From Amphiduros pacificus (Eukaryota; Annelida; Polychaeta; Phyllodocida; Hesionidae): 64,000 nucleotides of DNA. The stretch lies in contig OX439001.1 of the NCBI GenBank assembly GCA_949316495.1, positions 32,567,020-32,631,019 on the forward strand, read 5' to 3'. Position numbers and translations under genes: made by a program. The notes beneath the pieces were generated by a model, which worked only from the letters and a program-made list of their open reading frames with translations, ran no database searches and was not told the DNA's origin. Shown here piece after piece: positions 21,801 to 36,800 of the stretch; position 1 is the stretch's first letter, and every line of letters begins with the position of its first letter.

Positions 21801-24800
21801 CAACTAAGGCAAGATAGTCACCTTCTCTCCCAGGGCCTCCAAGCTGTCCATGAACCGGGGCCAGAAGTCTCTGAACAGAGGCCTGTCTATCTTCTTGAGG
21901 GCATCCTTGGTGCTAGCATCCACACTCACATACAGCTGTGTCACTGGCTTCAGTTTCCTAATTCAATCATAAATAAACACAGATCATATATGAGTATATA
22001 TGCTTCAAATGATTTGTTTGGTTGTTTGTTTTAAAGGGACTATACACTAACTAAGGTGGCAAGACACACCTGTATGATATTAATGCTCAGGTGTGGGGCG
22101 CTAAGAAAACAACAAAGTTGCATTTTCACAATATTTTTCCAATATTAATATTTTTCCTCAAAAAATTCTTTTATGTTAAATGATGCAACAATACAAATAA
22201 GCAAATTTTAGAGCATGGTTACTTCATGCTTTTCCCTCAGTATTATGTCTATATCAAAGCAATCTTTCTTATTTAACTGGATACCAAGGGGCAACTATGC
22301 TTGGTTTTACGGCTGACATCTGACCTACTGACCTAAATCCAGCCTTGTGTGCATCCTGTTATGGTGAAGAGGCCTAGAATTCAGCTGATTGAACATTTCA
22401 TTGAGGGTGCAATATGTTGTCATGAATATAAAACCTTCTCACACAGGTGATATTGACTAAATGACCACTTTGTCTGACAGGGAGTGACATGGTGTTTTAC
22501 AATAATTAGGTCAATAAAACAGGAAAATACTTTCACTTTCACTGGCACAAATAAAAAGCTTATGATTATGTTTAATCATGAATAAATCTGGAATGGAAAT
22601 TTCCACATACAGCTCAGCTGTCCTTTCCACTGAACTTTTTTCATCTTGAGATACCATTACATGGTTTCATGAGATCAGAAAAATTGTCTGAATATTTAAC
22701 TTTATGTCACATGTTTTTTTTTCAAAATAAACAGATGAATACCTTACTTTTGTCTCAAATAACCTTTGCATAGCTAAAAATGGTTGAGCATAACCCAAAG
22801 TATCATGCATTCAAATTTTCACTAACAGCCAAAGTAAACACAGGGAATATATTTTGATTCACCAACTATTACTAAGAGCGGCCACATGACAGATTGCCAC
22901 CTGATGGCCACATGACAGATTGCCACCTGATGGCCACATGACAGATTGCCACATGATGGCCACATGACAGATTGCCACATGATGGCCACATGACAGATTG
23001 CCACATGATGGCCACATGAGATTGCCACATGATGGCCATATGACAGATTGCCACATGATGGCCATATGACAGATTGCTTGGACTGGTGGGCATGGACAAC
23101 AATGCAGTCATATAAAGTCTAATTAAGCAACCATATTTGATGTGATGTGGCAAAACCAACTATCTCACATAAAAATGATAGTGGCTTTGATTCCCTGACA
23201 ATTCCTGACAATTCCCTGACCTTGAAAAAAAATCTTTTTCCCTGACTTTCCCCTGACCTGTGGTTCATAACTGACCGTAAGATAGCTGAATGGATAGTCA
23301 TTGCAAAGAGGAATGGAATTTGGATATTTTTTACATAAAAACATCCAGTTTCATCACACTAGCAGATGTCCAACTAGCTTACCTGATAGCCTCGGGAAAC
23401 TGAGCATTTGTCACCAGGAAGGTGGAGATGTGCTTGCCATGAAGCAACTCAATGAATCGGTTGATCTCGGGGTACATGATGGGTTCTCCCACAAGAGATA
23501 AAGCGCAATGCTGAGGCTCCAGCCCCTCTTGGAACCTCTCAGGCTTCACTCCAGGAACCCCTGAAAGTACCAAGCTCACGTAAGATATACATCATCAAAA
23601 ACTATCGGCATTTTTTCTTTCAAGGTGTCCATTTCTACTTAAACATTGTTATGCACACATTTTTTTATGAAATTATGGTGATATTTTGTTTTGAAAAAGA
23701 CATTTTAATGTCTTTGTAATACATGATTGGAAAAAAATGTTTTTTAAAGTGAAATATTATTCAAATTATTGAGAAAATGCCAGAATTTGGGGTAAAAATT
23801 AACAAAATCTCTGTTATTGTTGTTTCATTTTCCACAAAGGTCTTGTTTGAGCAAAGCTGATATAAAACATAGGCATCAGAGATGCATCAACCCTCAGCCC
23901 TGGCAACTTATTGTACAACATTCGCTCCACACAATATTTGTGAACAAAACGTCACTGCACCAAGGCAAATTGATGCAGGGGTAAAAAAAACCATAAAATC
24001 TACTTCCTTTGATAGCTTATGTGTGTCAATTATCATGAAACTGTCATAATTTACTCTAGAATTATTGAGATGATGGGCCAGTGACCTTGAAAAGCAGGTT
24101 AAGGTCACCGTCCATCAAACTCATCTGGAGTCTTCCCAGATGCTTATGTGTGTCAATTTTCATGAAGCTGCCATTATTTGTTCTTGAGTTATTGCAATGA
24201 CGTGGATTTGACATGATTGTCCCTGTGACCTTGAAAAGCAGGTGAAGGTCATGTTCCATCAAGAGAAGTCTGAGGTCTTCACCAGATGCTTATGTGTGTC
24301 AAGTCTCATAAAGCTGCCATCATTCGTTCTCGAGTTATAGCAATGATAGGGATTTCACATAATTGTACCTGTGACCTTGAAAAGTAGGTGAAGGTCATGT
24401 TCCATACAAAAAATGAGGTTTTCATCAGATGCCTATGTGTGTCAAGTTTCATGAAGCTGCCATCATTTGTTATTGAGTTATCGCGATGACAAGGATGATT
24501 TCACATAATTGTCCCCGTGACCTTGAATAGTAGGTGAAGGTCATGTTTCATAGAAATAATCTGAGGTCTTCACCAGATGCATATGGGTGTCAAATCTCAT
24601 AAAGCTGCCATCATTTGTTCTTGAGTTATTGCGATTCTTGGGATTTCATATAATTGTCCCTGTGACCTTGAAAAATAGGTCAAGGTCGCCGTCCATCAAA
24701 CTCGTCTGAGGTTTTTACCAGATGCTTATGCGTGTAAAGTTTCATGAAGCTGCCATCATTTGTTCTTGAGTTATCATGATGACAAGGATGATTTCACATA

Positions 24801-27800
24801 ATTGTCCCTGTGACCTTGAAAAGTAGGTGAAGGTCATGTTTCATAGAAAAAATTCTGAGGTCTTCACCAGATGCTTGTGTGTGTCAAATCTCATAAAGCT
24901 GCCATCATTTGTTCTTGAGTTATCACGATTCTTGGGATTTCACATAATTGTCCCTGTGACCTTGAAAAATAGGTCAAGGTCGTCGTCCATCAAACTCGTC
25001 CGAGGTTTTTACCAGATGCTTATGTGTGTCAAGTTTCATGAAGCTGCCATCATTTGTTCTCAAGTTATCGCGATGACAAGGATGTTCGCTACAGACATAC
25101 ATACATACATACATACATACATACATACATACCCACGCCAGGAGTACTGCAATACCCTCAGCCTGATTACATCAGGGGCTGAGGGTAAAAAGGGTGTTTA
25201 CTGCTATCTGATATTTGCTTATTTTGTTTATTAAACATATTTGACTTGATATTTTGAGGTGTAGATGAGTGACACAGACCAGATGAATGAGATTCTTTAT
25301 CCTCGACATACACTTGTTGGCGTTATGCAAATCCATTATTTTTCTCCTTTGGCATTATCTAACCCATCCATTATGCATTATAACTGCTAAATACACCCCA
25401 TAAACATAATTTTACACTTAGAGGTAGACATTATTCAAGAAAAAGTACTGCTTTTGATAGTATCGTGAATGATAAGAAGAAGTTCAGCTTCTGAATCTGG
25501 CATAATTATTGTTGAAAAAATGTTGTATTCTCCGTAGCCCCAGTTGTATATTCAAGAAATCTGCAGCCCTTTGATTAATAATACCATGATAGGTTTGGCA
25601 TTGATAGGCCATCAAGGTTTACTGCTACAAAAATACTGCAGCCTATTTAACTATTTGATAGAGCAACAAAAAGACAAATGTATTCTCCGTAGCCCCTGTA
25701 TTCTCCGTAGCCCCCATTAGACATTGTCATCAAATAAATTTTACCACAGGTTCTAGTATACATATCTTTGGCCTAACCACACCATATAGGTGTGTATAAT
25801 TGGTTTGATAGTTTTTTTACCAGGAATTATATGTACTGGTACATGTATGATATGATACTTATGAGTAAAATATGAAAGGAAATACACTGACAGGCAAATT
25901 TTGGTATCACAATCAGTTTGAGATGAAACCGATAGATTATTTTGATGCCACAACAAGAGCTATAAGTGTATTATGCTGTAGAACCTGTCTAAATTGTGAA
26001 ATGGTGTGGTATAATTTGTTCATGGTAAAGTTTAAATAATAGAAGAGGGCTACGGAGAATACAATATCTATCTGAAAATTTTCCATCGAGTCAGTGGAGC
26101 ATTTTCACAAACTCAACAATGTTATGAAGATATCTAGGTTTTCCAGGTTGTAAATATGTGAATGAAGACTAAGATGCCTTGACAAAAGACACTGAGTGAG
26201 GAGGAGAAGAGAGAAAAGAAGAGGTTAAAGATGAGGAGATACAGATTATTTTTAAAATGCTGTAACTCGAAAACTAGATGAGGATACTTCATGAAATTTT
26301 CACATCTGATTTTGAATACACTGAATTTTCCAGGTCAAATTTACTTAACATTCTACAGAAGATTGAATTTTTTACCATATTGAAACGCAAATTGACACCT
26401 TGAAAGTTAAAATGCCGTATGGAGTAAACATAATGAAAAATGAAATAAAAGACTTGTAAATTAGTCATTTGTGGACAGCAAATGTGCACAGGAATCCCAC
26501 ATCATCAGGACATAGAGGGAATTGTCTTGTTTATGCAAATGTAAGACTGACAATCAACTTAATCAATTATTCATTACATTAATATGTTGCCTCTCACATT
26601 AATTAAAGTGGCTCTTAAAGTGGAAAGATGCCCTTGTTGCAAAAAAGGAGTGGCACTAAAGTTCTTGCATCAATAAAAGGGGCGATATTAAAAGGTTCTC
26701 AAATGTTAGCACGGATGGAAAGATAGAAAATTAATTGCTAATTCATAATATCAGGATTGTAAGCCCATGGTCACTTGATCAAGGCCAAAAGTAAAGTTTT
26801 TTTGCAGGGGTTATCATATCAAAGCTATCATTTAGTAAAATATATCATGACACCTTAATCATTTTTTCTTCTGTTTTGTTCAAAAACCTCCAATGAGAAA
26901 AAATATTAAAATTCTTTTTCTTTCAAAATAACTCAAATTAAAGCTAATCTGTGAGGCAGATGTTGCACATGGATTGTCTGATCTCTTTTTCATTTCTCAC
27001 ACAGCCAATTAACGTTTTTGAGGGCCAGTTATAAAGGACAAGTAGACATATTTGAGCACTTATTTTCTAATGGGTCAAACACATGGGTATGGAATCTGAA
27101 AACCGACCGATACATATTGGCCACAGAAAGCTCAGAAGTTTACCTTTAAATTCTTTAATTAACCCCACATGGTTGTTGTAAGCCCCCTCAAATATCAATT
27201 CTGGGTCATCCATCTTCCACCTCCACTCCGTGCCAACAGGATTTGTGTGATGTCTGCAAAATTAATGTTTCCTTTAGAGGTAATGTTTCTTGTATGAAAT
27301 GCTCTTGTGCAAAAAAACAATTCTTTAAAACAATATTTTCTGACATACCTCCAGCAAAAGACACATTTGTTAGCACAAGCCAGACTGGGCGTGGTCTCCA
27401 TGCATCGGTGGCTCTCGATACCATAGAACGTATGCTTGTAACATCCTCCCCTGCCACGCAACATGGACTTAATAGGGCAAAAAACATAACTTCAATGTTG
27501 TTTCCAAATTAATTTACTGTTACGTTTTTCATCATATCAAAATTCTTATAATATCAGAAATACTAAAGATTTTATAAAAGTCTTATGCCATGTAGATCCC
27601 TTGCATGCTTCATTTTGATTTTAATTTTTTTTGTCGTCTCAAAAAAATACAATCTGAAAAGTTAACAGATTGTATTTAGAATCTAATAATGCAAGATTTA
27701 CAAAGCATGCATGTATTTTTCAATGTCTGATATTAGAGTTAATACAGACTAGGGCATCACACCGGTACGCGATATTATCGATATACCGGTATACAGACAT

Positions 27801-30800
27801 CGATACGATAACCGGTATTATCAACTGGTGCTTCGATATATTAGTTGTATCGAATTGGGCCCTTATATCATCATGATAACACAGATTTTTTACTCGATAT
27901 TTTACGCATCGTAAGTTTTTTAATCTTTCAAATGTAAATACGACGACTGAGGGATCCATCATTGCACAATATATTAATATTTCAATGGGAATCAATACGT
28001 TGTGACAGCAATCCAATCGTTTTCGCGCCAAAAATAAGAGCTTCTCCCCATCACTTCCGGTTTTCGAAATGACGAACTTGTGTTGCGTATGCATATTTAA
28101 GCATTGTTAAATTCACATTTTCTCCGATTTGAACAAGATATACACTTATTAATAGGAGGCGGACTACTGTTGACACGTCGTAGAATATTTCTGTGTGTAT
28201 TTTAAGCCGAAGATATTAAATATATCGTCGTCTGGGGAGCTTGCATCCGGACCGATAAAGACAGTCAATTATTCTTCTATTTCGGTTCAGTAATATCGAT
28301 ATGTGTTGATATGTATCGAATATTGATAAATCATCGATACGTATCGTATTGTATCGATGAAATCCAACGATATGATGCCCTAATACAGACTGTATATGGA
28401 ATCTAATAATGCAACATTAACATAACAAGCATGCACTTTTTGATATGATCCTAGCATTATGGTCCTACTTTAGTCCATCTGCAGAGCTTGACTCCTGAGT
28501 GGGATCCCACCAGTCTGTACCCTTGCTTCGTCAGGTTCTTGCGTAACAATGGAGTCACCATCTCCCTGGGCTCCATAGCTGCATTTGCACTTTCCTCAGC
28601 CTTGCGTCTAACCTATAATACACTTTTGTCACTTTAATATGTTTGAGCAACTAAAATAAGCTAGGTCTTTCCTAGCAGTTATAGACAAAATTGCATTTAA
28701 TCATGTTTAAATGAGATTATTCCTTCAACAAAACATAGGCATCAAAGATGCATCAACCGTCAGCCCTGGTAACTTATTGCACAACATTCGCTCCACACAA
28801 TATTTGTGAACAAAACGTCACTGCACCAAGGCAAATTGATGCAGGGGTGAAAAACCCCATAAAATCTACTTCCTTTGATAGCTTGTGTGTGTCAAGTGTC
28901 ATGAAACTGTCATCATTTACTCTAGAATTATTGAGATGGGACAGTGACCTTGAAAAGCAGGTTAAGGTCACCGTCCACCAAACTCATCTGGGGTCTTCAC
29001 CAGACGCTTATGTGTGTCAATTCTCATGAAGCTGCCATTATTTGTTCTTGAGTTATTGCAATGACGTGGATTTGACATAATTGTCCCTGTGTCCTTGAAA
29101 AGTCGGTGAAGGTCACAATTCATCAAACTCTTTTGGGGTCTTTACCAGATGCTTATATGTGTCAAAATGATAGGGATTTCAAATAATTGTCCCAGTGACC
29201 TTGAAAAGTAGGTGAAGATCATTTGTTCTCGAGTTATCGCAATGATGGGGATTTCATGGTACAATTGTCCCTGTGACCTTGAAAAGTAGGTGAAGGTCAT
29301 GTTCCATACAAAAATGTCTGAGGTCTTTAACAGATGCTTATGTGTATCAAATCTCATAAAGCTGCCATCATTTGTTCCAGAGTTACTGTGATCTTGGGAT
29401 TTCACATTATTGTCCCTGTGACCTTGAAAAGTAGGTGAAGGTCATGTTTCATAGAGAAAATTCTGAGGACTTCACCAGATGCTTATGTGTGTCAAATCTC
29501 ATAAAGCTGCCATCATTCGCTCTTGAGTTATTGCGATTCTTGGGATTTCACATAATTGTTCCTGTGACCTAGAAAAATAGGTCAAGGTCGCCGTCCATCA
29601 AACTCGTCCGAGGTTTTCACCAGATGCTTATGTGTGTCAAGTTTCATGAAGCTGCCATCATTTGTTCTCGAGTTATCGCGATGACAAGGATGTTTTCACA
29701 TAATTGTCCCTGTGACCTTGAAAAGTGGGTGAAGGTCATGTTTCATAGAAAAAATTCTGAGGTCTTCACCAGATGATTATGTGTGTCAAATCTCATAAAG
29801 CTGTGACCTTGAAAAATAGGTCAAGATCAAGGTCGCCATCCATCCGTCCGTCCGTCCACCCATCCATACATACATACATACATACATACCCACGCCAGGA
29901 GTATTGCAATACCCTCAGCATGATTACATCAGGGGCTGAGGGTAAAAAGTGGTTATATGCCACTGCAATGAGGCCTCAAAAGTATAATGTGATGTAACAA
30001 GTCAATACATTCCCTCTATAGTATTCATAATAAGCAATAATAACCTTTGCCTTGTTAAGTTTGCCCACAACCTTGCCCAAGTCTTCCAGGTCAACAACAC
30101 CACCACTGGAACTGACGGCAGTGCCCTCTGCTGACAATTCATCAAACTCAGGATCATAATCATCCTCCTCATCACTAGATGTCTCATAATCTAAATCTCC
30201 ATTCATTTCTGATGTTTCTCCCTTCTTGCAGCACCCTTCACCAGACCCCTCGCTACACCCACAGCTTGTGCTGGTCTGTGCTGCCCCGTTTTGGCAGGAA
30301 TAGTCACCACTATCACATTTGTTTGCTTTGGCAATGGCTTGTGATTCCCCATGCAGTAAAGGTAGAGCTTCATCCCAGAAATCTTCCTGCCATGCATCAA
30401 AATCTGCATCAATTCCTAAGCCAGGGAAGAAATTCATAATTACCAAATTGCTAATAAAATGGAAAATATTGTTATTTTTCACATACCAAGAATTGAATGG
30501 CTGAGAGAAACAAGTAATTTACCTCCATGCTTGCTTTCTGCAACATTTTCATCCAAACATCCCACTGGTACAATCTTGTGGGCACCAAGTTTGGACAACC
30601 ATTGGTTCACATTCTTGCCAACCTGAAAATGATATGTCAAATGCTTAAAAAAGAAGCTTGTTCTCTTTTTTCTTATAATATTGTAAAGCACTCATAAATG
30701 CAGTCTATATAGTCAGCTGAAGTAAATTCTTAATCTATACTCACTGTGCAAAAGTTATCTTTATATAAGGAGTTTCCAACACCAATCACTGCATAGTGAA

Positions 30801-33800
30801 GTCCTTGAAGCAGACTTTTGGACACTCTGAAGTCTGATACTGATTCTTCTACATATTTGCACCACCAGGTGGCACTGTCTGGTGGCGTGCCTTCAGCATA
30901 TGTGGAAATGATGATAACTAGTAAACAAGGACCTGAAGCCTGATCAAAAGAAAAAATCACTTTCCTGTAATTTCAACAATTTTATATCTTTGTGTCTCAC
31001 TGCCATTGCTTTTTACTGAAATAAATATGCCTGGTAAAACAGGTAGAAAAACATTTTTTTACTGCGAGAGAAAAAAAGGACAATGAACAGACAGATACAC
31101 TGAATGCATAAGGGTTGTTACAAGTGTGTCAAATGCCTTCAGGTAAGATATTTTGCTGGCACTACATTTTATACCAAATATATAGAACAGTTTTAAAATA
31201 TAACACTGATATACAATGACACCCACAAACATTTTTTATAAATATGCATCTACTCTACCAGGAGTACTCACCTGACAGTTACACAACCAAATCCAACAAA
31301 GATAACCTAAATTAGTCACAGAAAACATCTTTACAGTCATAGATCTGACAGATACATCCCTCATTGACAGGCACAAATCTCACATCATTTCATCAATGCC
31401 TACTGTACAGTCACAGATCTGATGGTTACAAACCTACTGAGCCAGAGATATGACAGGTACAAGCCTACTCAGATCTGACAGCTAGAAACCTACTTAGCCA
31501 CAGATCTGACAGTTACAAACATACACAGCCACAGATCTGACAGCTACAAACCTACTCATCCACATATCTGACAGTTACAAACATACACAGCCACAGATCT
31601 GACAGCTACAAACCTACTCATCCACATATCTGACAGTTACAAACATACACAGCCACATATCTGACAGCTACAAACCTAATCCTTCACAGATCTGAAAGCT
31701 ACAAACCTACTCAGCCACAGATCTGACAGCTACAAACCTACTCACCCACATATCTGATGGTTACAAACCTACTTAGCCACAGAGCTTCTTAACCACAGTT
31801 GTGACAGGTACAAACCTTATTAATCAAAGATCTGACAGATACTCACCTCATCAGCAAGTTTATCCTCTGGATCATAATCTTTAATATTTATCATTTCAAC
31901 CCTCACGCCTCTGGCCAAGGCATCTTCACAAAGTCTTTCTGCCAAATGCTTAAAATGACAATAAACATAAAATAAATGATTTTAGAGTTACTTGTTATTT
32001 GTAACAGGTTTTCCAAGAAATGTTCAGAATGGCAAGGGCAAGCAAGGGAACCAAAGGGATTTACCTCAAGATGGTTTGATAATGAAAAAGTGAACAGACT
32101 CTAGCCCAAAGTGTAAAACAATCAATTGTTTGATGTTCATACCTTCTCTATACCGATACTTAAATATGTAGTAAAGAAAACAGTTTTGCCCTTCAAATTT
32201 ATAAACTCTTTTTGGAACTTTAACCATTATGCCATCAAATAATGGAAAATTCATATGGTAAACAGCCAATCATAGAAGCGGCACATACTTTGGTATTTCC
32301 TGTTTGTGTGGCATACAATATCTTGATTCTGTCTGGATGTTTCAGTTTGCTTTTCTTCCTTTTTATTCGGCGAGCTGCAAGGTTCTCTTCTGCTCCTGTC
32401 AAGCCCGTCTGTGCAAATGCTTTCTGCAAATCATAGTTACGAATGTAATAAAGATGTTCCTGGCCTGCTTCTTACTTTAAAATTTATATCTGAATCTTTG
32501 CTTGAGAAATTATAGGTACTTCCGATATAAAAGAACAGTTAACATCTGCTCAAAAGACAAGCAGATTATAGGCTGTGGTATTCCCGCCATGGAAACTTCA
32601 TCAACTGGTGAACAATCAAGCCAATAACAATCCAGGAAGAAGACATGTTACACTTCATATGTTTATTCCTTTTATCTATTTAGATGCTAAGAGAAATCCT
32701 TCGTACACCTTTGTTACCAACAGCATCTGAACATATCAATTTCAGGCTTAGTAAAGGCTATTTTAACATTGTTGATTCAAAAGTAAGTCAATATGTCATA
32801 TTTATAAAACAGCGGCTGGCTGTTAATAAACATCAAACTAAAGTCTTCCTTGCATTGCACCTGTCATTTGAGCTGAAGATAGAATCTCACAACTATTCTA
32901 TGACCTCATAGTTGCTTTGCAATCAAAAGATAAAATTATCAAGGAGGTAAGGCTTCATGGTGCTACAAACCAATTTGATCTTGACATTATTTGAAGGGCC
33001 AATATATCATTTTCATAAACACAATAAAACCAATGAGTTGATGACGGTCACAATCAGGTACCTTTGAGTTGATGCCCTTTGTCCTCTTGTTTGTGAGTAG
33101 CCAGACAAGAGTTACCCCAGCTACTGACAGTGTGACAGTGGACGGGTTGATGTATCTGGATAAGCTTCCGAACCAACTTCTCCACCCCTCACTGGGTAAG
33201 CTAGCTGTGCCATCTGAAATGCCCAAGACAATAAATCATTTTAGGATGGTCACTAAATCATAAAAATCATAAATATCTACATTATTCTGGAGGTGTAGAA
33301 CAACATAATCATTACTTTAACATTAACATTGTCAATCTGTCTCTTCTGTATTATATCAGGTAATCACTGTTGACCATAAATCCTGCTGAAATGTTAAGTT
33401 AAATGCAAAATGGAGTCAAATTTGTGTCACTTACAGGAAAAATGCCTGAAAATACAATTTTCCCTGAAGGTTGAACATAATTCTTGCATTTTTCTAAAAT
33501 TGCATGCTTTGGTAGACAAATAATTAGCATTACAGAAACACCTGGGAACAAAGACCAGCAACGGATCTGGCAGTGTCGAGAGAGGGCTGATAATTCCATC
33601 GGATGAGGTTTTTAAAACTCACAGTACTAATCCATAGCAGACACCATGTAGGTGGTCACCATAAACTGAGAAATATGATGTCAATTGGTCAGGAAACGCA
33701 GAATACATTAATCCAAGGGGATCTTTTAAGTTTAGCCACTGTGATGAGGGTTCTTGAAATCAACTGAAAACTGGGTGAACAAGAATAAAATAAACGTAAC

Positions 33801-36800
33801 ATATCATAATCTAGCTCATCGCTCTGCCTCACAGCCTGCCACTCTGCCTCATGAGGGTAACTTGTGGACTTGGCGTCAAATACCTAAATCAGAGACAGAG
33901 GAATTACATGAATTCTGAATGAGGTGGAGTGGCAATGAGGGGATTGGTACTTGTACCAGACCAATTTCCTACATTGAATAACTGAAATAGGTTAATGATT
34001 TCTTGCAAATGTTTCTTTGGTTGACAGTTTATCTGTACACACACGAATGCAGAGCTCAAATTAATAGTTTAGTGTGCCTTTCAGGCTGAGGGAACTATTA
34101 AAAAACAACCTAAAATGATATTTCTTGTTTATAATCTTCACTTCCTTTAACCCCTAATGGACTGAAGGGAGGTCAACATCTACCACCTGCTTATGGACGA
34201 GAAGAACGTTCACATCCTCATGGTTCTGGCTTAATGACATCATTTTTGTAACATTCTGTTGGGCTGCAACTTGTTACAACTTGCCATAATTGCAAAGTAA
34301 TTAAAAAATGTTAAAAATAGTTTAAAAATTTTACATTAATATCTCTGGTAATAATACAGAAATAATTTAAATATATTTTAGATTGTAAAAACAAGAAGGA
34401 TATAATCACTTACATTACAAATGCAATCCGGAACTGAACAACTTTGCCGTAACCAGAACTGTACAACTTGTTTAATCATAGGTACCGGTAATAGAGATTG
34501 GCAGGGGGCCTATGCTATGGGGCATATAAGTGTGATTACCGGCTTTCATTGTATTTTTTTAAATGATTGGATTTTAGAGGTTTTTGTGTATTCCGATTGT
34601 AACTGTGCAATTCTGGTCTGTTGTTTCCAATGGGGCAATCGGCCTATGGCGACCCACATTCGGCCTAGTATTTTAATATAGTGTTTTGGGCCCTGGGTGT
34701 TCTCCATTTAGCCCCTTTAGTGATTCTCTTAGTGTTTTATGATGACGTATGGTGACTGATGAAATGAATACCAGTGAAGTCGGCCCCCAAGTGAAGTCAG
34801 CCGACCCCGGTCACTCTGTACTTCAGTAATGGCTCAAAAGTCATGAAATCTCCTTTGAGGAGGCTATAGTGTAATTGCGGGTTTCCATCTTGTTTTTATT
34901 AATGATTGGATTTTAGAGAGTTTTTTGTGTCCAATTTTAATTGTGCAGTTCCGGTGTGTTGTTTTCAATGGGGCAGTATGGCGACCCGCAATCGGCCTAT
35001 TTGACCCTAAGCCCCTAGGGACCCTCGGTAGCTGTTAATTATCTTGCGCTAACTTGAAAGTCTAGCCACCTGAATCTGGGGGCCGACTTCTTCTAGAGTC
35101 CAACTTCTCTCAGGGGCCGACTTCACTCAGGGGCCGCCTTCACTTGTTACCGATGAAATGATGTTTGTTGCTCTCAAGTCTCACTCCAAAGCCAAAGGCC
35201 CAATGCATGTTTCATCTACTCGCAAGGGACTAGTTACCGCCGATGAAGTAGACCGTGACTGGCAGCGGCGACAAGGGTCCTCACAAGCTTAGCCGCTGTA
35301 ATCGGCGGTTATTGGTAGCGACGGAAAACTGGTCCCTCACGAGTACATCTATAAGTTTACTCGGCAAAACCAAATGGCATCCCGCCGAGAGTGTTTATAC
35401 TCCATGCCATTATTTCCACGTCCACGCACATCTTTACCACCATTCAAACACTGTGGGAAGGAGAAAATGATTATTGGAGTCGGGAATTGTCATGCATGCA
35501 TTGGGCCTGTGCTCATTCTCACTATCTCAGCCCACACACACCACTCTAGCTCGAGAATCTCTAGCAGTGAATTTGCCTTTTGTTTATTTTGGGCCCGGCG
35601 GCCATTTCACGGCTAGAGAGAGTTCATCAAATTTAATCTGCCCTAGCGCAGCCCACTGAGCTGCGCGTGGTAAACACACACTGCAGGTGTTGTAATTGTG
35701 TACTCACTGATTACAAGGCCTGGTTGTTTGCAAAGTATAATCTGTTTTCTTCAATATCCAGTTGTAAAACGATCATTTTATTCTGTTTTAAGTCAGTTAT
35801 CTCACTTTTAAATGGACAAGAATTTCAGCTTCTTCAGAATTGAAATGGCCGCCAATGTTAAGACTGGTTTAGACCACGTGACTACATTTCACCCTCCACT
35901 TTTTGTGTATTGTGGGGAGTGGTTTTTCACTGCTTTAGGGGTGTTTTATCTGGTGATGTTTTCAGGTCTTTTCATAATTTCAAACATTGAGAGGTTTCCA
36001 CTCGATGCTTCATTTTTTTCCTGCTGGATGTTTCAAGCAATATAAAACTTTAAATGTTACACTGGCAATGCAATCATCTTCAGAAATATGTAAGGTAACT
36101 TTGTAGTGCACTTTTAACAAGTGTCCCATCATGATTCAGAAGAAAACAGTGCATTTTTATGAAGAAGCCAGGAAATTTAAAAATCTGATTTTTTTACTGA
36201 AGTACTCCACGACCTAAAAACTGCCCCTATGTGCTCTCAAATGTGTAAAATGAAAATAAAAAATGACAAGAAAAAATCTCTTTGGAAGGGCTTGTTATTT
36301 AGGGAGTGGATGCCATGACTAACACCACTCGAGATTAGTTGTGGAACCCCGACTTGCGCGAGCAGAGCTCTGGAGGCTACGTCGGGTTGTCAGGTGTCCC
36401 CTATCACTCGTGAAGAGACAGGTCGCGACACAGTGTCGCGACCTCAGTGTGAACACCACACACACTGTACACTTATTATTAAGATATCCCAAATATCTTA
36501 CACAACTAATCTTGCTTTCTGGCGAGTTTCATATCTGAATTAATTCATTTGCAGAAGTTATTTAGGGTTACACTTCAGAGGCAGTGAATTCCTCCCCCTT
36601 ATGAGCCGTCGTAGGTGTTTGGAGTGTGCGTCCTGACACCTACGATTGGCTGTATCGTAAGTAGGTCAAGGAAAGACCCCAAGTTGGTTGCAATGTAAAC
36701 CAGTATTCTGTCAGAAGTTTAGTTGTATCGAGCTCCCACAATCGTAAACAAAGATACAAATATACCAGGTGAATAATTTAAAGAAGCAGAAAATCAACTT

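Larger units (their letters stand above)
23561..27143 (-). other. TYW1 intron 10
   Basis: 3.6 kb containing repeat element A (23864-25192) and an inverted-repeat element (25523-26064). 26070-27140 is AT-rich with no supported feature. Confidence 0.65.

Noticed and set aside
22876-23077. Regular short repeats that might suggest a CRISPR array
   Set aside because: It is a head-to-tail minisatellite without unique spacers, in a metazoan intron.
30179-30504. Plus-strand and alternative minus-frame open frames over TYW1 exon 7
   Set aside because: Shadows of the real coding exon in other frames.
35255-36045. GC-richer stretch with several short open frames
   Set aside because: No splice-supported exons or recognisable protein motifs; probably repeat-derived intron sequence.
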